5,997 bases of DNA from Bog-793 sp963803025 (GTDB lineage: Bacteria; Actinomycetota; Acidimicrobiia; Acidimicrobiales; Bog-793), in NCBI GenBank assembly GCA_963803025.1, contig CAWDKZ010000003.1:1-5997 (forward strand). The letters run 5' to 3'. A model generated the notes under the pieces. The model was not told where the DNA came from, searched no databases, and saw nothing but the letters and a program-made list of their open reading frames with translations. Position 1 is the first letter of the stretch. Each line of letters starts with the position of its first letter. Shown piece by piece: positions 1 to 5,997 of the stretch. Made by a program: the position numbers and the translations under genes.

Positions 1-1498
1 GACCGCCGAAGACGGCGAGGATCGAGGCGGCGTTGCGGATCGTCGCCGCGCCGGCCTCCCCCCAGCGTGCGACGGCCTGGGAGAAGGACTGCATCGCGAC
101 GAGGGTGACGATCCCCCGACCGCGGCCGTCGGCGAGCAACGTCGGCAGTCCCGGCAGCGGGGCGATCGAGGGTGCCTCGTCGAGGCAGGCGAGAAGCGGG
201 GGGTCGAGGCGACGTGCCGGCATCCTGGCGGCGCGCCGATCGGCCGAGACGAGGAGCTCGTCGCAGAACGCCGTGACGAGGGGGCCGGTCCCGCCGACCG
301 GGCCGCGGTCCTTGCCCAAAGCGAAGACGGTGCCGCACGCATCGAAGAACGCCTCGAAGTCGAAGGCGTTGTCCTTTGTCACCGAGACCTGGGCGAGGAC
401 GTCGGGATCCGAGAAGCACGAGAGCGCGAGGTCGACGGTGCGCATCACGCCCGAGGTCGTCTCCTCGGCACCGGAGGTGTGGGCGTACAGCCGCGCCCCC
501 CAGTCGATCGTCGCGTCGCCTGCCCTGGCGAGGGCGCGCAGCGGCGCCGGGTCGTTGGGACGCATGCTCCAGGTGACGACCGCGCGCATCGTCGCGCCCT
601 CGAGCGCCGCGGCGTGCAGGTAGGCGGTGAGGACCGCGGCGGCCGAGCGCCGGAAGAAGCCGCCGCTGCGGACGTCCGATCCGTCGCCGACCGCCGCGAC
701 GAGGGCCGCGGCCCGGCGTTCGGCCACCCGGGAGTCGTCGCATCCCGCGACCGGCGACCAGCGCAACGGCGGCGCGGCGGGACAGAGCCGGTCCGGGTCG
801 AGGGCGAAGACGGGACCGATCCGTCGCCGGCAGCCGACCGAGATCTCGTAGAGGTCGGGCTTCGTCGAGGTCGCGAGCGCCGGCCCGGGGTGCTGGCGGA
901 GGATCGGCGAAAGGACGCGCAGGGTCTTGCCCGCCCCCGGCGGCGCGACGAGTTCGAGCGAGTGTTCCCAGGACGCGACGAGCGCGACGCCCCGATGTCG
1001 CGCCGTCGTCGTCGACCGACCGAGCGGATAGCCGGCGGCCGACGCCGGCGCGTGCCTCGCGTCGAGCGACGGCCTCGTCACCCGCGCGGCACGCCGCGCG
1101 GCGCCGACGCTCGCGCTCTGTCGGAGTTCGGCTCGGCTGGCGAACCCCGCCTCGTCGCCTCGCCGATGACGGGCGAAGCGGAGGTAGATCGCGAGGATGA
1201 CGGCGGCCAGCGGGGCGAGGAGCGCCGCGGTCAATCCCCAGAACTCGAGCGCGGAGCCGCGCGAGAGGACCGCGTGACGACCGCCAGACCAGGCGCGGCT
1301 CGGCGATCCCGGGACGCGGAGCGCAGCGACGAGAAAGCGCGTCGCGGCCGCAAAGCCGACAAGATGGGTGTGATCGACGAGGGCTCCGGCGACGTCGGCG
1401 GAGACCACGGCGAGAGCGAAAAGAACGAGCCCGGCCCCGAGCGCGAGCTCCCCGTCGGCCAACGGGAGCGAAGAACCGGTACGGATTGGTGCGCTCAT
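1..1498 (-). CDS. VirD4/TraM/TraG-type conjugative coupling ATPase (3' end beyond window)
   Basis: I translated this frame by hand: it stays open from ATG 1498-1496 to the window edge, giving 499 residues with no stop. The N-terminus has hydrophobic segments at about residues 19-39 and 87-107, with a weaker one at about 46-61, as expected for a membrane-anchored coupling protein. A Walker A motif, APPGAGKT, lies at residues 185-192, followed by HPGPALATSTKPDLYE. Walker B is PLLACLDE at 434-441, followed by the TraG/TraM-like stretch APSIAPLPGLPTLLADGRG and then VAMQSFSQAVARWGEAGA. These features are typical of actinobacterial type IV secretion coupling proteins, which hand DNA or relaxosome substrate to the channel. 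The start is chosen because its ATGA overlaps the stop of the ATPase gene upstream; there is no strong Shine-Dalgarno, so translational coupling is likely. The last visible residues (ILAVFGG) still belong to the RecA-like core, so the C-terminal end is missing. The family is secure; the substrate is unknown. Confidence 0.92.
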   Translation of the reverse strand, partial: MSAPIRTGSSLPLADGELALGAGLVLFALAVVSADVAGALVDHTHLVGFAAATRFLVAALRVPGSPSRAWSGGRHAVLSRGSALEFWGLTAALLAPLAAVILAIYLRFARHRRGDEAGFASRAELRQSASVGAARRAARVTRPSLDARHAPASAAGYPLGRSTTTARHRGVALVASWEHSLELVAPPGAGKTLRVLSPILRQHPGPALATSTKPDLYEISVGCRRRIGPVFALDPDRLCPAAPPLRWSPVAGCDDSRVAERRAAALVAAVGDGSDVRSGGFFRRSAAAVLTAYLHAAALEGATMRAVVTWSMRPNDPAPLRALARAGDATIDWGARLYAHTSGAEETTSGVMRTVDLALSCFSDPDVLAQVSVTKDNAFDFEAFFDACGTVFALGKDRGPVGGTGPLVTAFCDELLVSADRRAARMPARRLDPPLLACLDEAPSIAPLPGLPTLLADGRGRGIVTLVAMQSFSQAVARWGEAGAATIRNAASILAVFGG

Positions 1499-2862
1499 CC
1501 GGCGAGCCGGGCGTCGGTGTCGGTGAAGCTCTCCTCGTAGGGGGAGCGGACGTGGTGGACGAAGGCCGAACGCCCCCGGACGCGCCAGAGCGCCGTCGCC
1601 TTGGGGAGCCGCGGCAGGGCCTCCGCCTCCGCGTCGGAAAGCCCGAGGGTCGCCTTCGTCGCCGAAAGCACGTGCGCGGAGGTGCGGAAGCAGACCTGGG
1701 TCTGCGCGTCGGCGACGAGGCCGTCGGCGATCTTCGCGACGGCGGAGCCGGAGTCGGCCTGCGCGCCGAGGTCGGTGACGCGGTGGCAGACCGCGACGTT
1801 GGCCACGCCACGGGCCCGGGCGAGCTTCCAGTTCTCCTGCAAAAAGCGCGCCGCCTCCTCCGAGCCGAGCATCGACCAGCACTCGTCGACGACGAGGAAG
1901 CGGCGCGGCACGGCCCACTCGTCGGTCGCGTCGCCGACGAGGTAGCAGGCCTGCAAGACGGAGATCGCGGCGAGCATGACGAGACGGAGGATCTCCTTGT
2001 CCGAGAACACGGCCGAGACGTCGAGGACGATGCCGGTTCCCGAGGCCGCGAGCTCACCGAGCGAGGCGGTGCCGTCGAACATGCCGGCGAAGTCGCGCCG
2101 GACGAGCTTGTCGGCGAGCATCCAGAGGGGCCGCGCCGCCCGGGTCAGCTCGGCCAAGCCGACGCCGGCGCGTGTCGCCATCTCGACCGACGGCGCCTCG
2201 AGCAGGCGGGCGAGGTCGACAAGGGAGGCGGTATCCGAGTGTTCGGCGTAGGTGAGCGCCTCGAGCGCCCAGCCGAGGATGGCGTCCTCCTCGCGGCTGA
2301 GCGCGTGCCCGGCGACCGAGGAGAGGAGCGCGGTGACGAGGCGGGAGCGGCGGACGAGCGTCGCGGCGGGCGTCTCCGCCGAGCCGGGAGGTCGTCCGAG
2401 CGGGTTCACGGCGTGGCCTCCCCCGGGGCGGAGCTCGAGGCGGGTCATCCCGAGCGCCTCGGCGAGGGCGGCGTACTCCTTCTTCGGGTCGACGACGAAG
2501 GCCTGGCGCCCGACGCCGCCGCGCCCGAGGAGCCCGACGTGGCGGGCGATCAGGCACTTGACCGCCGCGGACTTCCCCGATCCCGGCTCGCCGAAGATCA
2601 TCATGTTCGGGTTGTCGAGCTGACCGTCGGCGTAAAGGGCGAAGGGGTCGAAGAACCAGCCGGCGCCGCTCGGCCAGGTCGTGCCGACGAGCACGCCGCG
2701 TGGCCCGAGGCCCGCCTCGGCCTGGAAGGGGTAGAGGGCCGAGCACTGCGCCGTCGTCATCCGCTGCAGCGGCAGGCGCAAAAGGCGCGGCCGCGCCTCG
2801 TTGCAGCCCACGTCGCAGTCGAAGCCCCGTGGCGCGCGTCTCTGGACCACAGGCGTTGTCAT
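1495..2862 (-). CDS. VirB4-type (TraE/CagE-like) conjugation ATPase, C-terminal-half protein
   Basis: This is a 455-residue ATPase that would power pilus or channel assembly at the cytoplasmic face of the inner membrane. TTAQCSALYPFQAEAGLG at residues 36-53 leads into the nucleotide domain. Walker A GEPGSGKS is at 91-98, FVVDPKKEY at 122-130, and Walker B RFLVVDECWSML at 321-332. It is followed by FLQENWKLARARG (340-352), a form typical of VirB4 ATPases. It lacks the long N-terminal domain of classical VirB4 (about 800 residues). In actinobacteria that part is supplied by the adjacent SCO6880-family gene, as it appears to be here. The start ATG 2862-2860 is chosen because its ATGA overlaps the upstream gene's stop (TGA at 2861-2859) and the protein then begins MTTPVVQRR. 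The same frame is open far upstream to 4539, but residues between about 2863 and 3294 in that frame are Arg/Gly/Ala-rich nonsense. Its TGA (1497-1495) overlaps the coupling-protein ATG. Confidence 0.92.
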   Translation of the reverse strand: MTTPVVQRRAPRGFDCDVGCNEARPRLLRLPLQRMTTAQCSALYPFQAEAGLGPRGVLVGTTWPSGAGWFFDPFALYADGQLDNPNMMIFGEPGSGKSAAVKCLIARHVGLLGRGGVGRQAFVVDPKKEYAALAEALGMTRLELRPGGGHAVNPLGRPPGSAETPAATLVRRSRLVTALLSSVAGHALSREEDAILGWALEALTYAEHSDTASLVDLARLLEAPSVEMATRAGVGLAELTRAARPLWMLADKLVRRDFAGMFDGTASLGELAASGTGIVLDVSAVFSDKEILRLVMLAAISVLQACYLVGDATDEWAVPRRFLVVDECWSMLGSEEAARFLQENWKLARARGVANVAVCHRVTDLGAQADSGSAVAKIADGLVADAQTQVCFRTSAHVLSATKATLGLSDAEAEALPRLPKATALWRVRGRSAFVHHVRSPYEESFTDTDARLAG

Positions 2863-4368
2863 CGGGCCCGTCCGGCGACGAGGCGGCCGAGCGGCAGCGA
2901 GCAGACGAGCGCCTCGCCCTGACGGAAGGCGACGGGCCGCAGCTCCACGCCGACGTTCGCCGCCGCCTGCAAAGTCCGGTCGCACTCGCCCTGCAGCCAC
3001 TCCTCGCTCGGCGCGGTGACGTCGACGAGCCCGACGAGGAGCTCCATGCCGGCCCCGGCCTCGAGCTCCTCGTCGAGCGCCTCCGCCGCCTCCTGGGCGC
3101 GCCGCTCCTCGGCGCCGACCCGCTTGCCGTGCGTGGCGCGCTCCTCGATCGTCGCCCCGACCCGCGTCGCCACAGCGGAGGCCTGGCGGCGGGCCAGGCG
3201 GCGCGACTGCGGGGAAAAGACGACGGTGAAGCTCCGGGTGACGCGACCCTCGCAGAGGAACGACGCCAGCCAGTCGGCGCGCACCGCGGTCTCGGGGCCA
3301 CTCCGCGACCCGGAAGAGGCGGTGCCAGGTCTCGTCGGTGCGGACGGAGGCGCGGTGCTCCTCGATCACGAGCGGGAAGCCGTTGGCGGGCGTGACGAGC
3401 CCGGCAGTCTCGGCGAGCGAGCGCCCCCGTCGTTCCAGGCGGAACATCGCGTCCGGGTCGAGCCGATCCCGCACCGCCCGGGCGACGGCACCGGCGGGCA
3501 GGGGCCCGACGGGGGAGAGGCCCGCGCGCACGAGCTCGGTCGAGAAGAGCTGGGACTCGTCGAGCAGTCGGTCGACGGCGGCGCGCAAACGGTCACCGCC
3601 GTGCTGGGCTGTCGCGCGGACCCGGTCGAGTCCGACGCTGATGACAACGAGCACCTCGGTGCGCACCGCCGACTCGCCGGTCGTCGCGAGCAGCGTGAGA
3701 TAGGCGTTGCGCATCGCCTCGTCGGGCTCGGTCTTCGCCGTCTGGTCGAGGTAGGCGTAGTGCTCCTCGATGGAAGCGGGCGCCGTGAACTGCGACCAGG
3801 CGACGCGGGCGACGGCGCCGTCCTCCCGGCACAGGCTGGCGAGGGCATCGCCGAAGGCGTCGACCCGGGCGTCCTTCTCGGCGGAGTCCGCGAGCAGGAA
3901 CCCCTCGCCGTGGACGCGCAGCACGACGGAGACCGAGCCGTCGGCTCGGTCAAAGACGACCCCGATCCGTGTCCCCGCCCGGCCGAGGCGCTTGGGATCG
4001 GCGTCGACGAGGGAGATGCCGGCGAAAAGCGGCGGGAGTTCCGGTCCGCGCCACGGGACGAGCGCGGCGGAGTAGCGATCGGCGTGGCGCGCACGGCGCG
4101 AGCAGAAACGCGCGAGCGGCGCGATCAGCTCGACGAGGTCCTCGCCGGTCGGCGTGCGCCCGGCGCCGACGACGACGACCAGCGTGCCGACGAGTCCCAG
4201 GCACATCCTCCCGCCCGGGCCGGCGGCGCCGACGACGACCGAGGCGAGCATGCAGGCCGTGCCGGCGCAACAGATCGCGAACTGCGGTGCCGACCGCCGG
4301 TGGAAGAAGCCGAGCCCGTCGGGACGGGTGAGGCGGTAGTGGCGTGTCGGCATCGTCGCGTCACTCAT
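2859..4368 (-). CDS. SCO6880-family conjugation protein (PrgI/VirB3-like membrane domain plus VirB4-N-like part), frameshifted
   Basis: Residues 1-358 (4368 to about 3295) and the remaining 144 residues (3293 to 2859) lie in different frames. Joined with one base skipped, they give 502 residues, a normal length for the SCO6880 family. The N-terminus starts YRLTRPDGLGFF, followed by two membrane segments (about 29-49 and 53-70), like PrgI/VirB3. A soluble region resembling the VirB4 N-terminal domain follows (for example GVVFDRADGSVSVVLRVHGE). Frame one ends at TWHRLFRVAEWP. The second frame continues ETAVRADWLASFLCEG, RVTRSFTVVFSPQSRRLARR, a charged AEERRAQEAAEALDEELEAG stretch, then LVDVTAPSEEWL and CSLPLGRLV, the usual order of family motifs. 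It probably works with the next-gene ATPase as a split VirB4 at the inner membrane. The ATG overlaps the end of the VirB6-like gene by 8 bases; a second possible start is ATG at 4353. Whether the shift is a sequencing error, a mutation or recoding cannot be decided here. Confidence 0.85.
3294..3297 (-). other. Frameshift point (CCCC run) in the SCO6880-family gene
   Basis: On the coding strand the bases read TGG CCC C GAG ACC GCG GTG, with the run CCCC at 3297-3294. Omitting one C restores the family reading frame (AEWP followed by ETAVRADWLASF). The exact base cannot be fixed by translation alone, because both frames are open around it. The homopolymer and the protein match make this the best position. 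CCC-C is known from bacterial translation studies to be prone to +1 slippage by tRNA-Pro, but a simple indel is equally compatible with the sequence. Confidence 0.7.
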
Positions 4369-5638
4369 CGGGGCCCCCGAGCGGGCGACTTGCGCGAGGA
4401 GAGGGTCTGGGGCCGGAGGGGGATCGCGGTGCCGTCCCCGGGAACGGTGCGCCCGACGCGGGGGAGTGAGCCGCCGGTGTCGACGTCGCCCGCGGCGGAC
4501 TCGCGGGATGCGATGCCGGGGCGCCGCTTTCTGGGCCACCCCGGGCGGGAGACGGTGCCCCGCCCGGTCGGGGCGGACGGGGCGCGGCGCCCGCTCCGCC
4601 GCCCATCACCTCCGGCCCGCGTGGCCCGGCCGGACCGCCACCCGGGTGACCACCACCCGGGGGCGCCCCGCCGGGCGGCGTGCCGCCGAAGCGGCCGAGG
4701 CCCCGGACCATGCCGGCGAAGCCGCCCGCGGTGACGGCGAGCTGCGCGCCGTGCACCGCCGCGCGCGCCGGGCGGCGCTCGAGGCCCTCGGCGACGAGGA
4801 TCGTCTCGGCGCCGATGAGCAGGCGCAAAAGGATGAAGGGCGCGAAGGCGGCGACGACGAGGATCGTCAGCGCCTCCATCAGCGCGCCCACCGCGGCCGA
4901 GAAGCTCGCGGAGCTGCCGAGGCCCGACAGCATCGCCGAGCCCGTCGCGAAGGCGAGGGCGATGACCACCTTGGAGAGGATGAGGGCGAGTCCCCCCTCG
5001 ACGTAGCGACGTCGCAGACCGCGCACGGACGGGTGGACCGAGGCGGCGAAGATGAGCGGCCCCGCCATCACCGCGACGTAGATGAGGGCGCTGCGACACA
5101 GCAGCTCCGCCCAAACGCAGAGCGCGGCGATGACGATGAGCGCCCCGGTGGCGAGCCCGACGATCCCGGTCGCGCCGATCGCGCCGGACATCGCCACGGC
5201 GACGAAGGCGGAGAGCGTCCCCGTCGCGCCCCGGGCGATCGTCGCCGAGACCTCGTCGCTCGCCGAGACGAGGGCGGCGGTGACGGTGACGAGGAGCGCC
5301 ATCTCGAGCACCGCGACGGGGAGGCGGAGCGCGGCCCGGGCGAGGAGCGAGTGGTCCGCCGAGAGGAGCGCCGTGATGATCGCCAGCATGAAGGCGAGCG
5401 CCATCACCGAGGCCGAGACGGCGAGGACGCGTTCGAAGACCGCCTGGCCGGAGGAGGACCACCACCCGCCGGAGAAGACCGGGTCGCTCGTCGTCTTCAC
5501 GAAGCCCAAGAGCGCCGTGACGAGCGAGCTCGCCCCGGTGCCGAAGAGCGAGAGCAGCGCCGAGAAGAAGGCGTCGGCGATGTCCTTGGCGAGCGTCAGC
5601 GGGTTGAGGCTGATCCCCAGAAACGCGAGAACCCGCAT
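4361..5638 (-). CDS. VirB6/TrbL-like polytopic membrane protein of a conjugation system
   Basis: This is a 425-residue integral membrane protein, by position and architecture the VirB6/TrbL-like inner-membrane channel component. After an N-terminal stretch, DIADAFFSALLSLFG, comes the segment TTSDPVFSGGWWSSSGQAVF before the first strong membrane helix, as in actinobacterial TrbL-type proteins. Hydrophobic segments lie at about 70-92, 104-125, 142-177 (probably two), 181-200, 215-239 and 251-276, giving six or seven helices. A positively charged loop, HPSVRGLRRRYVEGG, lies between two of them. From about residue 317 to the end the protein is a Pro/Gly/Ala/Ser-rich, probably disordered tail with little hydrophobicity. 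The start ATG 5638-5636 shares one base with the upstream stop (TGATG); no clear Shine-Dalgarno is seen, so coupling is likely. Function rests on topology and gene order, since this family is poorly conserved in sequence. Confidence 0.84.
   Translation of the reverse strand: MRVLAFLGISLNPLTLAKDIADAFFSALLSLFGTGASSLVTALLGFVKTTSDPVFSGGWWSSSGQAVFERVLAVSASVMALAFMLAIITALLSADHSLLARAALRLPVAVLEMALLVTVTAALVSASDEVSATIARGATGTLSAFVAVAMSGAIGATGIVGLATGALIVIAALCVWAELLCRSALIYVAVMAGPLIFAASVHPSVRGLRRRYVEGGLALILSKVVIALAFATGSAMLSGLGSSASFSAAVGALMEALTILVVAAFAPFILLRLLIGAETILVAEGLERRPARAAVHGAQLAVTAGGFAGMVRGLGRFGGTPPGGAPPGGGHPGGGPAGPRGPEVMGGGAGAAPRPPRPGGAPSPARGGPESGAPASHPASPPRATSTPAAHSPASGAPFPGTAPRSPSGPRPSPRASRPLGGPDE
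4364..4690 (-). other. Low-complexity Pro/Gly/Ser-rich tail coding segment of the VirB6-like protein
   Basis: The last roughly 109 codons of the VirB6-like gene (residues 317-425) encode almost only Gly, Pro, Ala, Ser and Arg. Short GGxPPGGG-like units (GGTPPGGAPPGGGHPGGG) are followed by PRP/SPA-type segments. At DNA level this gives an imperfect local repetition of CCACCCGGG near 4638-4661. It is probably a flexible cytoplasmic or peripheral tail; its function is unknown. Because it is repetitive and extremely GC-rich, it is also a region where sequencing and assembly are least reliable. Confidence 0.65.
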
Positions 5639-5997
5639 CAGTGGATCGCCGTCAGGGCGTTGACGAGGGTCGGCGTCAGCCCGAGGCCGAGCGCGCCGAC
5701 GAGGCCGAGGAGGGCGACGGCCTTGCCGTGGTTGGCGCCCTGGTAGCTCTGCTGGGAGTGCGAGAGGCCCATCTTGGCGAAGCCGTACATCGCGGTCGCG
5801 GCACAGGCCATCGCGCCGGCGTAGAGGGTCCAGTTCAAGAGGTCCTGGAGTCCGTCGGCTCCCGGCGGTGCCTCAGCGGTCACCGAGACGTCGGCGAACG
5901 CCGTCGTCGGGAAGGCGAGAACGAGCGTCGAGACGAGGAGGAGTGTCGTGCTCGCGGCACCGGCGAGTCGAAGGAGCCTTGTGCGCGAGCTCCGTCG
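5638..5997 (-). CDS. Small VirB2-like (pilin-type) membrane protein with signal peptide, 5' end beyond window
   Basis: The frame is open from the window edge to TGA at 5640-5638, giving 119 visible residues and no ATG, GTG or TTG before GTG 5883. The visible start, RTRLLRL followed by the hydrophobic AGAASTTLLLVSTLVLAFP and TTAFA/D, is a classical signal peptide with an AxA cleavage site after the codon at 5895-5893. The true start therefore lies upstream of 5997, and GTG 5883 would remove the export signal. The predicted mature part has 84 residues and two hydrophobic helices: LLNWTLYAGAMACAATAMYGFAKMG, a polar loop SHSQQSYQGANHGK, then AVALLGLVGALGLGL. Signal peptide, two helices and about 80 mature residues fit VirB2/TrbC-type pilin subunits, and the gene is the first visible one before a VirB6-like gene. 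There is no specific sequence signature, so the pilin role is inferred from architecture and context. Confidence 0.75.
   Translation of the reverse strand, partial: RRSSRTRLLRLAGAASTTLLLVSTLVLAFPTTAFADVSVTAEAPPGADGLQDLLNWTLYAGAMACAATAMYGFAKMGLSHSQQSYQGANHGKAVALLGLVGALGLGLTPTLVNALTAIH

Noticed and set aside
479..1540. Plus-strand open frame of 353 codons opposite the coupling-protein gene.
   Set aside because: Hand translation of the minus strand gives a continuous, motif-bearing coupling protein, so this is a shadow frame.
1486..2922. Long plus-strand open frame (478 codons) opposite the ATPase gene.
   Set aside because: It mirrors the ATPase gene almost exactly, has shadow-like Glu/Arg/Gly/Val composition and no motif; the minus strand has Walker A and B motifs in order.
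2054..3301. Minus-strand open frame of 415 codons spanning the SCO6880-ATPase junction.
   Set aside because: It is Arg/Pro/Ser/Ala low-complexity sequence in the wrong frame for both recognised proteins.
4369..4539. 57-codon upstream extension of the SCO6880-family frame to an ATG at 4539.
   Set aside because: The extension is an Arg/Pro-rich out-of-frame reading of the VirB6-like tail. The ATG at 4368 fits the family N-terminus and the overlapping-gene pattern.
4630..4690. Repeated CCACCCGGG-like units as a possible iteron, clt/oriT or protein-binding site.
   Set aside because: They are fully explained by codons for the Gly/Pro-rich tail; spacing is irregular and no palindromic or AT-rich context accompanies them.
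3016..4734. Long plus-strand open frame (572 codons) opposite the SCO6880-family gene.
   Set aside because: Its product is low-complexity Arg/Glu/Gly/Ala sequence with no recognisable domain. It is a shadow of the minus-strand codon pattern in GC-rich DNA, and the minus strand carries recognised families throughout.
4466..5746. Plus-strand open frame of 426 codons opposite the VirB6-like gene.
   Set aside because: It is almost entirely Arg/Glu/Asp/Gly, as expected for the antisense of hydrophobic Ala/Leu/Val codons. No start signal or domain was seen.

Overview
The window is very GC-rich and carries one compact gene cluster. Every supported gene lies on the minus strand and is read from position 5997 towards position 1. 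The protein families and the extreme GC bias point to a high-GC Gram-positive organism (Actinomycetota). No rRNA or tRNA gene, insertion sequence or other marker allows a finer assignment. The cluster encodes a conjugation-type (type IV secretion) DNA-transfer apparatus of the actinobacterial kind, in which VirB4 is split over two genes and one of these belongs to the SCO6880 family.

In transcription order the genes are: (1) a small VirB2-like pilin subunit with a signal peptide, 5' end outside the window (5638-5997); (2) a VirB6/TrbL-like polytopic membrane protein with a long Pro/Gly/Ser-rich tail (4361-5638); (3) an SCO6880-family protein with a PrgI/VirB3-like membrane domain and a VirB4-N-like soluble part (2859-4368), whose reading frame is broken by one extra base near 3294-3297; (4) a VirB4-type ATPase (1495-2862); (5) a VirD4/TraM/TraG-type coupling ATPase running off the window at position 1 (1-1498). 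All four junctions overlap, by 1, 8, 4 and 4 bases. There is no non-coding stretch, and no promoter or terminator inside the window, so the genes are almost certainly one translationally coupled operon whose promoter lies beyond 5997.

By family knowledge, the pilin-like subunit and VirB6-like protein would form the envelope channel, SCO6880 plus the VirB4 ATPase would form the inner-membrane motor, and the VirD4-like protein would bring the DNA substrate. No relaxase, lytic transglycosylase/NlpC-P60 enzyme, VirB8-like protein, integrase or oriT is visible here, so a conjugative plasmid or integrative element and a chromosomally fixed cluster cannot be told apart.

The most interesting point is the frameshift in the SCO6880-family gene. 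It falls on a CCC-C run, a sequence known to favour +1 slippage. The unshifted frame has no stop before the end of the ATPase gene, so unshifted ribosomes would make a fused protein. A sequencing error in a four-base homopolymer is the simplest explanation and must be excluded first. I see no wholly new system in this window.
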